Assembly (NCBI RefSeq): GCF_964204645.1
Contig: NC_134028.1
Location: 7,791,001-7,855,000, forward strand
Origin: Tubulanus polymorphus
Lineage: Eukaryota > Nemertea > Palaeonemertea > Tubulaniformes > Tubulanidae
Length of the DNA: 64,000 nt
Direction of reading: 5' to 3'
Shown piece after piece: positions 1 to 13,039 of this stretch. Positions within the stretch are counted from its first letter, which is position 1; the number at the start of each line of letters is the position of its first letter. The notes below the pieces were generated by a model that was given only the letters and a program-made list of their open reading frames with translations, was not told the origin of the DNA and searched no databases. The position numbers and the translations under genes were made by a program.

Positions 1-726
1 GCACTTATTTTCATACCAGGTATTTTATGTAATGGCCCGAATCAGCCACCATATTGTCGAGATATGAAGGCAGACGATTCCCTGATGCTTCTTGTAACCT
101 ACGAGCAATTATCTGACAGATAATTGATCGTAGTTGTAACAGATTCGATGCCAGGGCACTGTTAATTGATATCGACGAAGACCGAAGACGAATTGCATAG
201 ATCTTTTAAACACATATAACACGTTTATTCTTTTCACATCAAACTGCACACTAGAACTACAACTTAGCAACACGACATATAGATATAATGAATCAAAATA
301 AGTAACACTATCTTAAATCAATTACATATAAACTTACGGCTTACAAGCCTTCTATCCAACAATATAGCCTCGCCTTCTAAACGCAAGCCGATACTGCATT
401 ACAAAAAATTCACAAGTCCCACAAATATCAAATCCGACCCGATACTTATATGACCAAACCAACCCATGCCTAATATACACGTACTGAAAACTCGAAAAAA
501 CCATGACACAACTTGTAAACCACAGCACCATACTAAGAATGCGAGCGAAATAAAAGCAATATCATTCACATAGATGAATCAATAAATTAATAAATAAATC
601 AAGAAAACACTGAAACCGTCACACTCCTACATTTCTCTGGAGACTTGTTGTTTGATATAAACTATAGATATAACATATATTGTATTGTTACACGATTATT
701 TCGCTGGTGTATTGTAGATTGTATAT
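1..726. other. Non-coding; probable 3' UTR of the LRAT-domain gene plus flank
   Basis: No coding exon is visible. On the minus strand an AATAAA signal lies at 229-224, about 500 nt past the stop codon of the LRAT-domain gene, so 224-726 may be its 3' UTR. An imperfect palindrome centred near 112 (arms about 83-111 and 113-150) could fold into a hairpin. The rest is AT-rich and I see nothing else in it. Confidence 0.4.
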
Positions 727-2469
727 CTAATTGATGCCATTGTCAATAATTCCATCCTCAATAACATTCGGGGCAACCTTTTTCACTCCGAATTTGCGAT
801 TTTCCTTCTTTTTGGCTTGGTATGCTTTAGCCAGATGGACGATGGGTATTACCAGGCCGCCTACAACAGCTCCAATAGCACCACCAGCTACTGCCCCTAC
901 GCCAACTCCAGCCACTGCACCTACTCCCATACCTACACCTAGTATACCAGTCGATGCTCCACCTGCACAAGCAGCAGCAGCCGATACCCCCCGATATGCC
1001 TACAAAATTATAAATGTCAAGGCAAATACAGTCAAGTCCGCATTTTTCGAAGAACTTAATGACAGGCAGATTTTGTACGAATTTTAAGTGAAATGCGAAA
1101 TATATGTGACTGAACTACAGACGTATAGGGAGTTCACGAAAGGACTGAAAATACGAATTCATCATTACGAATAAAGTGAATCTCACTGTGAAACCACATC
1201 GTTCGGGTGAGACTCGCGATGGGATTTTCTTGTTTCCGACATCCTCGATCCCACCCCTTCCGCCACCTGCACAGTGTAGTCCGCCATCACTTTGATGGAA
1301 TTAGTGATATTTGTCAAATGACTTTCTGAACTGAATTGTAATATCTTGTTTTACATCGTTTTTGCTGACTTTATACGTTTTTTCAAGTTAAATCTTCTTG
1401 AATACCTGATGGCTGAATTCAATTCCATATCGACACCAATTCGTAAAGCATTCACAATTTCTTAGTACGAGGTTGTACTCGTTCTTCCCGATCTGGTCAA
1501 TAGCCCGTGCGACGACTTTTTCTTTAGGGTACGGCTCGTGTGTGATGTCAATCTCATTATTGATTCGAGCTAAAGAAACCCCCGCAATCTGAAAAGAAAA
1601 ATAGGGCTGCTTAATAGCAATTCTAAAACATACACGTAAACTCCACCTTACTCGGTCGCTTTGAGGATTGAAATATTTCACCAGATGGGCCAGATATATC
1701 CGAAATGAAAACCAGCATCCAGTTCCACAGTTCTGAGTTAGAGTTAACTCTGAGTTAAAATTAGTTCATTTTCAATGAGTTAACTCTGGGTCAAATGTTT
1801 ACTCACAACTGTGGAACTGGATCCAGGGAAGTTTCTTTTCCCAAATATATCTGTAAGATTTTACCACGGCGGGTACCGATTAAGGTGAGTCCACTGTACA
1901 ACCAACATCGTCTTTTCCGTTTCTTTTACCATTTTCAGATCATCGATACGTATTTCTCCGTTTTTGAACTGACTCAGAGCACGGGATTTCGGTTCATCTA
2001 ACGGTACGCCTAAGTGCACGAGGAAATGTAAATCGCTGTGGATGTTACAATGGCCACAATAGATGCCCCAATGGCTGTAGCTTTCTCTGTTTATTTCGAT
2101 TCGATCTCCCGGGCAAATTCCGACATCCACCAGCCTCTGTATACTGGACCAATCAGACTTCACGTTATAGTTATTTTCGACCTGTCGTAAACGTAGCGGA
2201 GGAGCCTTCATGTCTCTTTTCAAAATCGTCATGTCCAGAAAGTCCAGTTTCTCATTATCTGGCTTCTTAGACGAAGAGGAACTAGACGATGGACATATTC
2301 TTGAGCCTTTTTTGTTTCGCGAAGCATCGAAAGTTTCAGTGGCGGAATCTGTTCGAATGTTTTCTACTGGGATTCGCGTTTGCCTCAAACCGCCAAGTTT
2401 GTTTTCCATGAGATCTTCTCGTGCCCGTAAAGAGCCAAATCTAGCAATGATGTCGTCATTCCCCTCCAT
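727..2469 (-). CDS. LRAT-domain (NlpC/P60-like acyltransferase fold) protein, 3 exons, 331 aa
   Basis: My model joins 2469-1930, 1588-1406 and 999-727, all phase 0, giving 331 residues. LRAT/PLAAT proteins are thiol acyltransferases or phospholipases with a His-His-Cys centre. Here residues 120-126 (PGDRIEI) and 132-139 (SHWGIYCG, His133) start the domain, His152 follows in a VHLG motif, and the nucleophile is Cys225 in NCECF; the family norm is NCEHF. NNEID at 190-194 and WCRYG at 231-235 are also family-like. Residues 1-115 are polar, low complexity and serine rich. The last exon encodes a Gly/Ala/Val-rich hydrophobic stretch (about 255-295), possibly a membrane hairpin, then a basic tail. 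The ATG at 2469 is the first in-frame Met of the long first exon. The exon 1 donor (GTAAAA after Met180) was chosen because it restores LRAT spacing; a longer exon 1, or an extra exon ending at 1652, cannot be excluded. The activity is inferred from the fold only. Confidence 0.72.
1717..1822. mobile_element. Short palindromic MITE in intron 1 of the LRAT-domain gene
   Basis: The ends are perfect 16-bp inverted repeats, ATCCAGTTCCACAGTT at 1717-1732 and its complement at 1807-1822. The inside carries further GAGTTAACTC palindromes. Weaker inverted similarity continues about 30 bp outside each end (CAGATATAT-like ends near 1692 and 1858). There is no coding capacity. It looks like a non-autonomous fold-back or MITE copy. 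Confidence 0.6.
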
Positions 2470-3960
2470 GGTAGAAACAAACAAGTGCAACGTTCAGAGA
2501 TTTAATCAACTTCTCTACAACGATATATAAAAAGAAGGTATATGAAATGAGGTAATAAAATCTTTCCAAAAGTTCACGAAGAGTGAACGCATATAGCTGC
2601 CCGCTGGGACTTTCGAATGTCTGACGGTCGTTTAAAAGATTGTCGGCCGATCATGATTATGTTATGACCACACGTGTTATATCCTACAGAACTTCCCTGA
2701 GTTTTTCTACCCGCTAAAATTTAGGTACGGCCCTGTGTAGGCCACACTTTTACTTAGATCAAGCTCAACAATAACAGACCCGGCAGTTTTTTAGATGTAA
2801 GTTAAAGAAATGTACTCGAGCCCGTAGCCAACGTAGCCGTAGCCAGTGATTTTTCTGATCGGAGTACCAGACATTGAAACCAAATGAGAGCTGACCAAAA
2901 CTCTGAGCCTTCATCGCTTGGCTTAACTGATGTGGTTTAGGTCCACATCCCGTAGATTATATCGCTACCCCTTAGATGGCCCATGGCTAAGGGCCTGGTA
3001 CTGATAACACATTCTGTTGCAGTAAACAAAGCGGCCAGGACGATTATGAAAAGCACGGTACTGGTGTCAGGCATTTTTAGAAAGAAAGCTTTTCACTGTG
3101 AGCCATTATGAATGGTGGCTCAGACATGACAACAATGCCAATCTGCGTACCATGGTTACGGTAGTAAGCAAACGCAGAGTACGCGGTACTATGCCTATCA
3201 TTAGTCGTCAAAAAAGCCTTATATGTCTATACAACTACAATGTATTACACGCCTTCACAGAAAGGGCCATTTTTTCATACGAATACAAAATAATAAAGAT
3301 GATTTCTTTGATAGACCAAGCTACGGAAAATGGTATGTTAAGACCTAGAATCCACCGAAAAGAGTGAGGTTTCGACCACAGGGACTTGTCACAATTGATA
3401 GTGAATGAATAAAACCAATATCAATGACCAGGTCCACTATCCCTGTATAATATAAAAACAAGGGTGGCAACAAATTGTCAATCTGACAATGACTTCTCCA
3501 CTTCAATCGACTGTAATTCCAAAAATTCTCAACCGATTCACATGAAATAAGCTTTAATACAACCTACAAGACTTTCTGCTTCGAACGAGCCTTCAACCAC
3601 CACTCTCCGACAATTATCTCACAACGAAATCACCTTTTTTGACGAGAGATAGCTCAAAATGGAGGTCTACCGATTCTATGGTGGACAGCAAAATGGTCGT
3701 TTTTATCACTTCATACGATGATTTCTATGTGAGATCTTAGAGAAAACCCCAACAAACCATACATTTTTTAAACTACGCGGTCATACCTGTACGCTAATCT
3801 CATTTATTTGTATAATCCACGCGATGGGTGAGCTCTCTCTTTACTATGTTACTTACGCGCGGTACACTGACTACTGCGTAGGGGAAAACCCGGCGCGCTA
3901 CACGGTAAATAACAGGCCTACCCAACATACGGCACGATACAGCACTTTATATAGAGACCG
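2470..3960. other. Intergenic, no gene seen
   Basis: This stretch lies upstream of the minus-strand LRAT-domain gene. The reading frame at 3098-3367 has no splice context, no recognisable domain and biased low-complexity composition, so I do not call it. The promoter of the LRAT-domain gene should lie just above 2470, but I see no clear core element. Confidence 0.4.
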
Positions 3961-4760
3961 ATAATTTCAATTTCAATTTCAATTTAAAATTATTCATCAT
4001 AAATCCAAAGTATAAGATTGTGAATGAAGAAAACAACAATAACAACAGACAGACAAAAAACAAAAATGTGTGACACAAAGATGTGCACTAACAGAAAAAT
4101 AATAAAAGGAGAGAAAACTAATACAATGTCTAACATATATATACAATATTATTTAAGTGATATTTACAAGCCCATGATATATGAATTTCGCAATATTTAA
4201 GAAGATTGGTTTATTGGGATTAGTAAAGGCCGAAAGAAAAGTGTCATCATATTTAGTTCTTAAATTATCCTGCAGTTTACAATAAAAAAGAAAATGGGAT
4301 TCATCGCCGACAGCGTTACAGCTTGAGGGCAAATACGATTTGGTTGAGCGATGCCGAGTCTCCTTCCTTTTTCAATTATAAGGTTATGACATGACATTCG
4401 AAGTTTTGCTATTGCTGATTTTAGAGAGTGGTCTTTTAAGAATAATAAATATGGTTCTAGCTGAAATTTAGATTTCATAGTTCTATAAAAGTTATACCGG
4501 CTGTGAGTTGGATCATTGATCTCTGAATTCCAAAAACTAAGAAAACCCTGCTGCATATATTTACATACAATTCTAGTTGATCTGGTTATATTTGGATTGT
4601 GCCCTAAATTTTCCCATATATGGTTAAGATTACAGTCTAATAGAATTTTTTTTATACAAGAAACAAAATTAAAACGAGAGTCTCGGGACGAGGATTCATG
4701 CATATCTAACAAACAAAGATAGAGCAGGGAGTTTTGATTATTTTTCATGCGATGAAATCA
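3961..4760 (-). mobile_element. 5'-truncated, frameshifted non-LTR retrotransposon 3' end
   Basis: On the minus strand a frame from 4748 reads into the C-terminal tail typical of LINE ORF2 proteins: KLRMSCHNLIIEKGR, then NRICP, then after a one-base frameshift near 4320 a CNAVGDESHFLFYC motif, the cysteine/DExHFL signature found after the reverse transcriptase of CR1/L2/jockey-like elements. The coding part ends near 4190, and the 3' end (low coordinates) finishes in a hexamer repeat, three or four units of TTGAAA at about 3963-3986, as expected for a LINE 3' tail. No reverse transcriptase core is present, so the copy is 5' truncated and dead. Confidence 0.65.
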
Positions 4761-4923
4761 TGGTAAACAACTACATTTGGATAAGCTACGTTTTGCCTAG
4801 GTCATAGGAAATCCGCTGTACGTCATCAACGACAGACACTATAGTTAAACCGCGCCAATCTATTGACAATAGCTAAATATGTTGTTCATTTTATGCAGTC
4901 TTTTCTTTGGACTTTTAGGGTCA

Positions 4924-5430
4924 GTAACATGTTACTTGTTCCTTATTGGGAGATGAATTCTCAATAAGTAACGAAAATTGAACCGGTTCCTTATTGGGAG
5001 ATGAATTCTCAATAAGTAACAAGAAAATCTGAACCGGTAAAGACGAAAATCTGAATAAGGAACAAGTAACATGTTACTTGTTCCTTATTGGGAGATGAAT
5101 TCTCAATAAGTAACGAAAATTGAACCGGTTCCTTATTGGGAGATGAATTCTCAATAAGTAACAAGAAAATCTGAACCGGTAAAGACGAAAATCTGAATAA
5201 GGAACAAGTAACATGTTACTTGTTCCTTATTGGGAGATGAATTCTCAATAAGTAACGAAAATTGAACCGGTTCCTTATTGGGAGATGAATTCTCAATAAG
5301 TAACAAGAAAATCTGAACCGGTAAAGACGAAAATCTGAATAAGGAACAAGGAACAAGTAACATGTTACTTGTTCCTTATTGGGAGATGAATTCTGAATAA
5401 GTAACGGAATAAGGAATAAGGAACAAGTAA
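4924..5430. repeat. 142-bp tandem repeat, about 3.5 units
   Basis: Units start with the palindrome GTAACATGTTAC at about 4924, 5066, 5208 and 5357. Each unit holds two copies of a segment around TTATTGGGAGATGAATTCTC, so there is a sub-repeat inside the unit. The last unit is partial and diverged. Open frames on both strands here are by-products of the repetition. It lies just beyond the 3' end of astacin paralog A. Confidence 0.85.
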
Positions 5431-5678
5431 TGAACTTCACTGGTGTCTTTTATTTGTGTATTCGCACATCGTTAATGTAATTGTGGAATACTTAGTTATA
5501 TGCATTACACGGTTTTTATTCAACGTGTGAACATTTCACATATAGCAGCAAAATCGACACACCCATTTGCGGTTGATTTGCGACAGGTAGCAACCGATCT
5601 CATCGCGTGTCAAACAGTCGCAATCCGACCTTAGACAGAGGTTTGCCATTAAGCCTGCTCCATAACAAAAGTTTTGTT

Positions 5679-8600
5679 CTACAATTCATGTTCAATATCT
5701 TGGGCATCACAACCTTCCATTGCCCAGCGCGCGCACGCTTTATCGTGTGGCGTCCACAGCTTCGGGTACATTCGGATGTAAACCGCTTTGAACTGTTGGC
5801 TGAAGTAATTTGAATCGACATCAAAAACCTGAAAAGATGATTCAATCACAGTTTTTATTTTAGGTGGGTGGCTTTTGCAGTTGAAGGAAAGGTCTAGAAT
5901 TAATCACCTGGACCAGTTTTGAGATTAGTTGAGAAAGTTTTAGGTATGATTACAACGAAACAAAACAGCTTACTTTATTCTGGGTTCCTCGATGGAACAC
6001 GTCGTACCAATGTACCCCATCAACACTGTATTTGTAAGTGGCTTCTTTGACAACGTAAGTGTGCCCTGTCCTCCACAAAGCCACTGTGTTTACCACTTTG
6101 GCCCCACCTTTGAATTTAACTTGAACCCATGAGCCTCTGGCTTGATTTTTTGCCGAACACCACTGGTTACAGTCCACATTATTATTAGCGACGTTTCGGG
6201 GAAGACATTTTCCGCTGTAACTGGACGCGGTAAATGTGTGGCCTTGTCCTTCTAACAACGATTCACCCTTGCAAACTGAAACGAAATAATTTGTCCATAT
6301 ATTCTATCGAAGAAAGGTAAAGCCCATCGAACCCTGTTTCAACGGGGTTCCTTCAAAACTTACCTTTTGGAACCAGAAATCCTGATGCGCATCTACGGCA
6401 AGCTCTTGGACAGTAAACCCACATCCATTTAGAATTCTTGCTGCATTCTCCCGCCTTGGCCCATTTTCCGCAATCAACAGTTTGGTCGACACAGCCGTGT
6501 AAACATTGGTGGCACGATACTGGACATTGCGATAGCATGTAAACTGGGTTTTTAGCACATTCCTTCTGATGCGCCCAAGTTGAGCACCGTTTGTCGGCGT
6601 CCGTACACGGAACACACGCTCCACATGATACAGGACAGTTTACCAACATATACTTCGGGTTTTTCTCACATTCCTTCTTTTCGGACCACGCCTTACAGCT
6701 TGGGTTTTTGTTATCACAGTTTCCTATAAAACGAATTAATATATCATTACCAAAGCATAAACGACATATAGATTCTGTAACGAAATTCATCAATTCACAA
6801 ACCCACCTTGTGTAGCGTATTTCATTTCTGCATATTGTTTGCAACTTCCCGGTAAAAGTGAAATATCATCAATCCCTGCTCCTGGTTTGGAACCTGCTTG
6901 CCCAGGAGACCACCAGAAATATATAACCACCTAATGAGAATAAAACCTTGATGTTAGCCCCGGTTCATGTTGTAGTTTAAGAGTGATCTAGAAATCTGGC
7001 TCCTCGATACCTTATAAGGCGGCGTAACACCTTTTATGTCCGTAATGGTCACTTCAAATAGATGCCACGTTTGGTATTTGATAACGATCGGAAACTCTGA
7101 ATAACCTGCTATCTCTCGGTTATTATCCGCTCGTAGTATCCTAAATCCCACAAAAGTCCCAGGATTTTTCGGATTCCCTGTTCAAAGAAGATAGAAGATA
7201 GACTAATCGATGATTATGCGCATGGTGAACGGTTGTTCATCTTCAGAGAAATGAAAAATATTACGGACAGACCTCGATATATTGACTGGTAATAAAAGCG
7301 TAGACAACGCGCCTCGGCTGTAGACACTGTTGGTGACATTATCCATGCTTGGTAACCCTTCTTGTACCATTTCTGATTCGGGCCACTCCAAAAAAATTTG
7401 CCCTTTTCAGTACCCAACGTAACATCAGCTCTGGGTACGTAGGTTGTCATTTGACGATTCAAGGTTACCATTGCCATATCATTGTTAACAACCATTCCGT
7501 TGAATTTATCCGCTTTTAGGTTCTTTACTTGTCTCAATGGGCAGTACGTCGTTCCAAGATTATATTTGTCGAAATTGCATGTAAAAAAACCTATGACAAT
7601 AAAATCGATGGTATATTATTAATGTAAAAGGCAGGTCTAGGTTCATGAAATTTAGAATTTACGACTTACCGTCACATGGCCATTGTCCGCACGGTTTTGA
7701 CTCGACGGAGTTACCGTAACAAGATAGACCTCGACCTGACCGCGCAGGGCTGTTGCATAATCTTCTCCGAGTCTGCAAACCACATCGCCCCGGGCAATTC
7801 GACCATCCACCCCACGGAGACCAGGCACCATTCGCTGAGAAACAAAGAAATAAACAAGAAGGTGTTGTTCCTGTAAATAAGACCGAGTTTTAGAAATCTG
7901 AAACACACTTCAGAAATCCTTACTGTGTTCACACCAGCGTCCGGCGACGTTTTCAAACCGACAATCACACATAATCAACCCGTACAAAGTTTTCACACAT
8001 TTACCACCATTTTTACAAGGATTCGGATTACAACCTGCGAAACATCATCAGTAATTGATAACAACCACTTTCTATTCGATGAAGTATCCGAAATATGTCT
8101 TATTTCTTAAATGATATATACTCACTGTAATCTTTTTTCAAATCTATCTGTAGTTTGAAACCTCTGCGCTGACCTCCGCTATTAGTTCTTAGTACAAGCA
8201 TGGCGTTATTGAACATCGTTTCAAACGTTTTCTTGACACCACGACCACAATATCTGAAAATGAAATAGGTCATCTGCGGATGATAATAACCGTAGTAGAT
8301 AAATCCTTATGATGATACGTGTTTAGCTTCGATATACCTTGGTCCAACGTTACCTAATCCATGGTAACGTACTTCCAGACTATCTTTACAACCTGTAGGG
8401 GACCCCTCCACGTCAAAATCTAAGAACTTTATTGTCATTATTGATCCCTTTGGTGCCTGAAATATAATCATAGATGGAAATTTAAACTTAGTTGAATATG
8501 AATTTAAGATCTCTTTGAATTAAGCGAGTACCTTGACCAGCCATGCGCATGTCTGGCCGTTTTTATAGTTATTCGGGTAGCCTGATGACGTCATAATCCT

Positions 8601-11600
8601 AGTTCCAGATACGTTTATAACTCCACCACATCCTTCAACATATTTAATCATCATTAAGAGACTGTTCTTAAGTACTACATATATAGATATGACTAATTTC
8701 GTCATTATTGCTTTGCATTCATCGCCATGAACCTGCGCTAGAACAAGTTCAAGATAATCATGTAGACTTATAGTTATAGACTTTTACCTGTTGATACTTG
8801 GCCACAGTTTGGCCCCCGAACGAAATCTGGACATACGCATTTACAGTTTTTATTAAGATAGCCTTCATTCAAACATCGATTTGTTCCACAACGACCTGGA
8901 AATTATATCCAATTATATTATCTCATTCATAAATGTAAAACTAGGCGCTAAGTAAAAGGTGTTGTAGAGCAAAGATTTTGAAACTTATTAAAACAGATTA
9001 AAAAACGGGCATATTTGTTTAGATTGATGGCTTTGATTTTGTTATCTAAGCTGTTTTTTAGGAAAGGTTTGTACATTCATTCATTCCCACTGTTGTCAAT
9101 TAAAAACATTGCCCAGTTGCCAAAGCGACAATGAAAATGTTTAAAAAAAATATCGGATTCTGTTTATTTGAGTCCTAACTTCGTCATACTCAAGAGAACG
9201 AACTTTTCTATGAGGGTACATCATAAGTCGGGAATGAAATGGTAGATGAAATACCTGCGCATTTATATACATCGTTTAATTGTTTATTGTCGTAGAATGT
9301 CAAAATATTTCCTCCCGAAATAATCGTAGCGAAGTCCATCTCGGGGTCTATTGTAAACATAGCTGGTCGTCCTCGTCTTCCCTTCAAAACAGATCCACCC
9401 ATTAACATTCCTCACTCAAATTAACTTAACTAATCGGCTGCTTCTCGTTTGTGACAAGATGTACTTACGGCACCTCTGTAAGCCATCACAGACCGATAGT
9501 CGAATGGAGCACTGTCGATTGTTTCCATAAAACCGAACTGACTGCTTTCAAAGTATTCATTTTCGGATACTATGACATACGCAGATCTGTCCGTTCTCTG
9601 CTGTTCGTGCCAGCATCCTGTCGCGTGAATGGTTTCGTGAATGATGGTTCCAATCTGGATAGATCAATATTTCCCTATACCAGTAACATAATATGTATTT
9701 ACAGGCATTTCTATTCTATATAAATCTCAATTTATTTTCGAAATAATGTAACGCAAAAATCCATATTTGTAATGATGCATGTATTTGGACTAATTTGAAT
9801 GATAAAGCAACTTACATACATGCAAACATTGGTCCCTTTCAATCCCAAATTGGTGCTAGCTCCTCTTTTGCCCTCTCCTATACTTGACTGGCAACTGCAA
9901 AAAGAGAAAGATTATATATAATGCGTATCTTAGCTCGTTCTACGATTATCACATATACTTAAGAATTTGAAGAAGTTCTGCGTGCAAATGATACCACGTC
10001 AAAATGTGGCTAAGTCCTAATCATGATATATTACTACTCATTAAAATAGAAAGGTTAAAATTACCCGCTGAAAGCACGTGAATACCGAATCTTCTTTCCT
10101 TCCTTTTCACAATAGCTTCGCTCGCTATATCTCAAACAAGTCGCCGCCATTATTTTGCTTAAAGCTACGCGTACCTTTTGCTTATCTGAGTTCGTGAACT
10201 GCCCTTTAGAGAGAAAAGTGAAATCTCCATCCAGAACGTGGACACAGTGTGAAATTGAGGGAAAGTATACCATAGAATCTAATATATGCATGTACTTATA
10301 AAGCCTAACGATATTTACCTCGCATTAATCTCACTTCTTTACATTCCACAATCAATGTTTCTATCGTGCGTACGGGCAATATTCAGATAATTGCTCGTAG
10401 ATTGCGCGTATCCCAAATGCCAATAAAGAAGTTTCCAGTTTCTAGGCGCCATTTTGTGGCGGTCCCGCAAGGGCCCCATTGTTGCGATAATTTGCGCTCA
10501 TTTTTAAAACATAAGTTTAGATTGAATATCATATAGTTCTGTAGTCCCTTGCTCGACGAAATCAATTTACACACCATTTTAAAGGAAATGAAATGCAGAT
10601 ATTTGCTGGCGATTCTTGGAATTTTTGAACGCAACAATTGAGAACAGTGACGATGTGAAACCAAGGACCGCATATATTGACCGTGCGTAAAAGAAATCGC
10701 AATATTTATTAATTTTAAAATATCTAAGTATCTCTTCAAGCTATATTTCCTATTTTCACAGAGGTTAAAGAGGGTTATTTGCAGTTTAAGCCTGCGTTAA
10801 AATCTTTTGAATATCTTACCTGACGACTGATCTGTACCCGCTTGAGTTTGAGATTACGCGCAAAAGGGGTCTCCCACTGCGCATTGCAATTTCACTGAAC
10901 ATTGAGATTTGCGACAAGAAATTTTTAAATGCAATTTGATTTCTTCACATTTTCCATGGGGATATTTTGAGATGATAATCCATATCTTCTTTGTACCGTA
11001 TTTTGGCGGGGGCAATTCGTTAATCTGGTTTCGGGATCCGGTTTGTCCCGCTATTGAAGTGTGAACGGCCCAGTTGAAGAATTGTCGTATACAGCCCGTC
11101 CAGCCTAGCGCCGATTTAGTGTTCGGTGAAATCAAACGTTTTAGAGTCGATGGTGAATGTGCCAGTCAATTTAAACGCTTAGGACATATTTAACACATAT
11201 CTCTCTCTGGTAATCCCTCATTCTTCGATCATACGATGAATTTAATGAATCTCAACCTTCTTGCTGGGAAACATCGACCAGAAAACCTTACTGATATAAA
11301 ATTGCAATATAATATTTAAAGGGGTTCATATCTGTCCCCCATTTGATATTCTGTTTTAGGGGGTCAACGTCCAGTTTGGCAACTTTCAGCTGCGCCCCAT
11401 ATTCAAAAATATATAAAAACTTAGATTTTTTTCCTAGTGTCCAACCATGAGTGGTACAATCGGTTGAAACGCAAATTAGGTTCTCAACTAGGCCACATTT
11501 GCAACCAACACAGAAAGTCCCCACTCTTACAAGAAATCCTTTAATTTCCCAACGCTACAAAACTCGAATTCATCAAAACACTCAAAGTCCATTTTCAACC

Positions 11601-13039
11601 ATACGAAAATAAAGGTAATATATAACCATCAGAAGCAATAGTGATAATTACAAACCAGTTTAAAATCTTATTTTTGTGATTTCTTTTCAAAAATCTCAAT
11701 GTTCAGTGAAATGGCGGTGCGCAGTGGGAGACCCCTTTTGCGCGTAATCTGAAACTCAAGCGGGTACAGATCAGTCGTCAGGAAAGATATTTAAAAAAAT
11801 TCAACGCAGGCTTAAACTGCAAATAACCCTCTTTAACCTCTGTGAAAATAGGAAATATAGCTTTAAGAGATACTTAGATATTTCAAAATTAATAAATATT
11901 GCGATTTCTTTTACGCACGGTTAAGATATGCGGTCCTTGGTTTCACATCGTCACTGTTCTCAATTGTTGCGTTCAAAAAGAATCGCCAGCAAATATCTGC
12001 ATTTCATTTCCTTTAAAATGGTGTATAAATTGATTTCGTCGAGCAAGGGACTGCAGAACTATATGATATTCAATCTAAACTTATGTTTTAAAATTGAGCG
12101 CAAATTATCGGGACCTCGAGGGACCGCCACAAAATGGCGCCTAGAAACTGGAAACTTCTTTATTATTACACATCTAACGTTACTTACCAGGAGTAAAACA
12201 ATACGGAATGAAACCATTCTTCCATAAAGTGCGCTCCTGCACCCATACTTTTCGTTTCACTATTGTATCGTTGCTAGGTGTTAGTAGTTTTGATCCGTCT
12301 GCAGTTGTCTCGTCTGTTTCACCTCGATTTTCTTCACTAATTAAATGTTCATCTTCAGGATTATCCACCTATTACAGTATGTATCAAATAAATACAGCAC
12401 GTTATAATCTGTCCTTGAAATAAACCTACGTAGATCATGATGTAAAATAAGAAATCAACTACAAACCTGTATGAATATTTCAGTACCATTATCCCAATAT
12501 CTCATCGAATTAGCGATTTCCGTTTTATAGCCCTTGGCATTAAACACAATCTCATTTGTGTCGATGTCTATCTTCAATGTTTGAATAAAACCATTAACCA
12601 GCGTCAATCTTTGTCATAGCTAATGTTTATGTCTTACGAGTTGTTGTAATAACCAAATAATGATCAATAACCCCGACCGGCGCTGGTCCAGGATTTTTTT
12701 CCAGAAGGGGTTCATAAAAATGTTAAACTGCCGACTAAAGTCGCTAGTGATAGGGGGCCTATACGGCATATTGCTTGGCCAAACATTAGATGATATGGTA
12801 CTGATTATGTGGTACTGTCCGCCCGCTTTGTCTTGAGTACATTCCTTCAAGGATAAAAATTTTTTTGGTAGCTGAGCAGGGGAGTCACGACCCCTGAAAC
12901 CCCTACTCTGGATCCGAGCCTGAAACGTACCTACCTGTTTAAGTAGCTGATTTTGTTCCTGCTCCGTTAGTTCACTGGATATAACTGGCGACATTATCAT
13001 TGAACAGAACAGCAGCGCTGTTGTCAGCCTAAACAACAT
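5679..13039 (-). CDS. Secreted multidomain astacin metalloprotease, paralog A (19 exons, 1024 aa)
   Basis: Exons (minus): 13039-12935, 12571-12467, 12368-12188, 10203-10065, 9894-9816, 9654-9469, 9381-9255, 8895-8788, 8632-8532, 8456-8338, 8253-8126, 8034-7924, 7834-7670, 7590-7273, 7177-7011, 6930-6807, 6723-6364, 6275-5974, 5828-5679; 3075 nt, all phases agree. Residues 1-22 are a signal peptide, then a propeptide to about 110. The astacin (M12A) domain runs to about 308, with zinc motif HETIHATGCWHEQQR at 209-223 (His209, Glu210, His213, His219) and Met-turn SVMAY at 258-262. Then EGF (308-343), CUB (344-459), EGF (460-496), TSP1 with a WSPWGGW motif (497-551), MAM (552-754), three ShKT six-cysteine modules in one exon (755-874) and a discoidin/F5/8-C-like end (875-1024). 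It should be an active secreted zinc endopeptidase with adhesive modules; the substrate is unknown. The ShKT modules are structural and do not show that this is a toxin. An AATAAA signal lies at 5520-5515. Intron 3 holds a 1.7 kb inverted-repeat element. Confidence 0.9.
10422..12164. mobile_element. 1.74 kb element with very long terminal inverted repeats in intron 3 of astacin A
   Basis: The left arm from 10422 (AATAAAGAAGTTTCC) and the right arm ending at 12164 are inverted copies over roughly 460 bp (about 10422-10885 and 11705-12164), with scattered mismatches and small indels. The core of about 820 bp shows no convincing transposase; its open frames are short and featureless. No clear target duplication was found by eye. 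The equivalent intron of paralog B is only about 230 bp, so the element inserted after the duplication or was lost from B. Confidence 0.75.

Noticed and set aside
1652-1732. Extra exon of the LRAT-domain gene ending at the GTAAGG donor (1651-1646)
   Set aside because: Its only acceptor lies inside the MITE, and including it disrupts the spacing between the LRAT histidine block and the NNEID block. Kept as a minor alternative.
3098-3367. 89-codon open frame as a small gene
   Set aside because: No homology, no splice signals, and ordinary length for chance in this composition.
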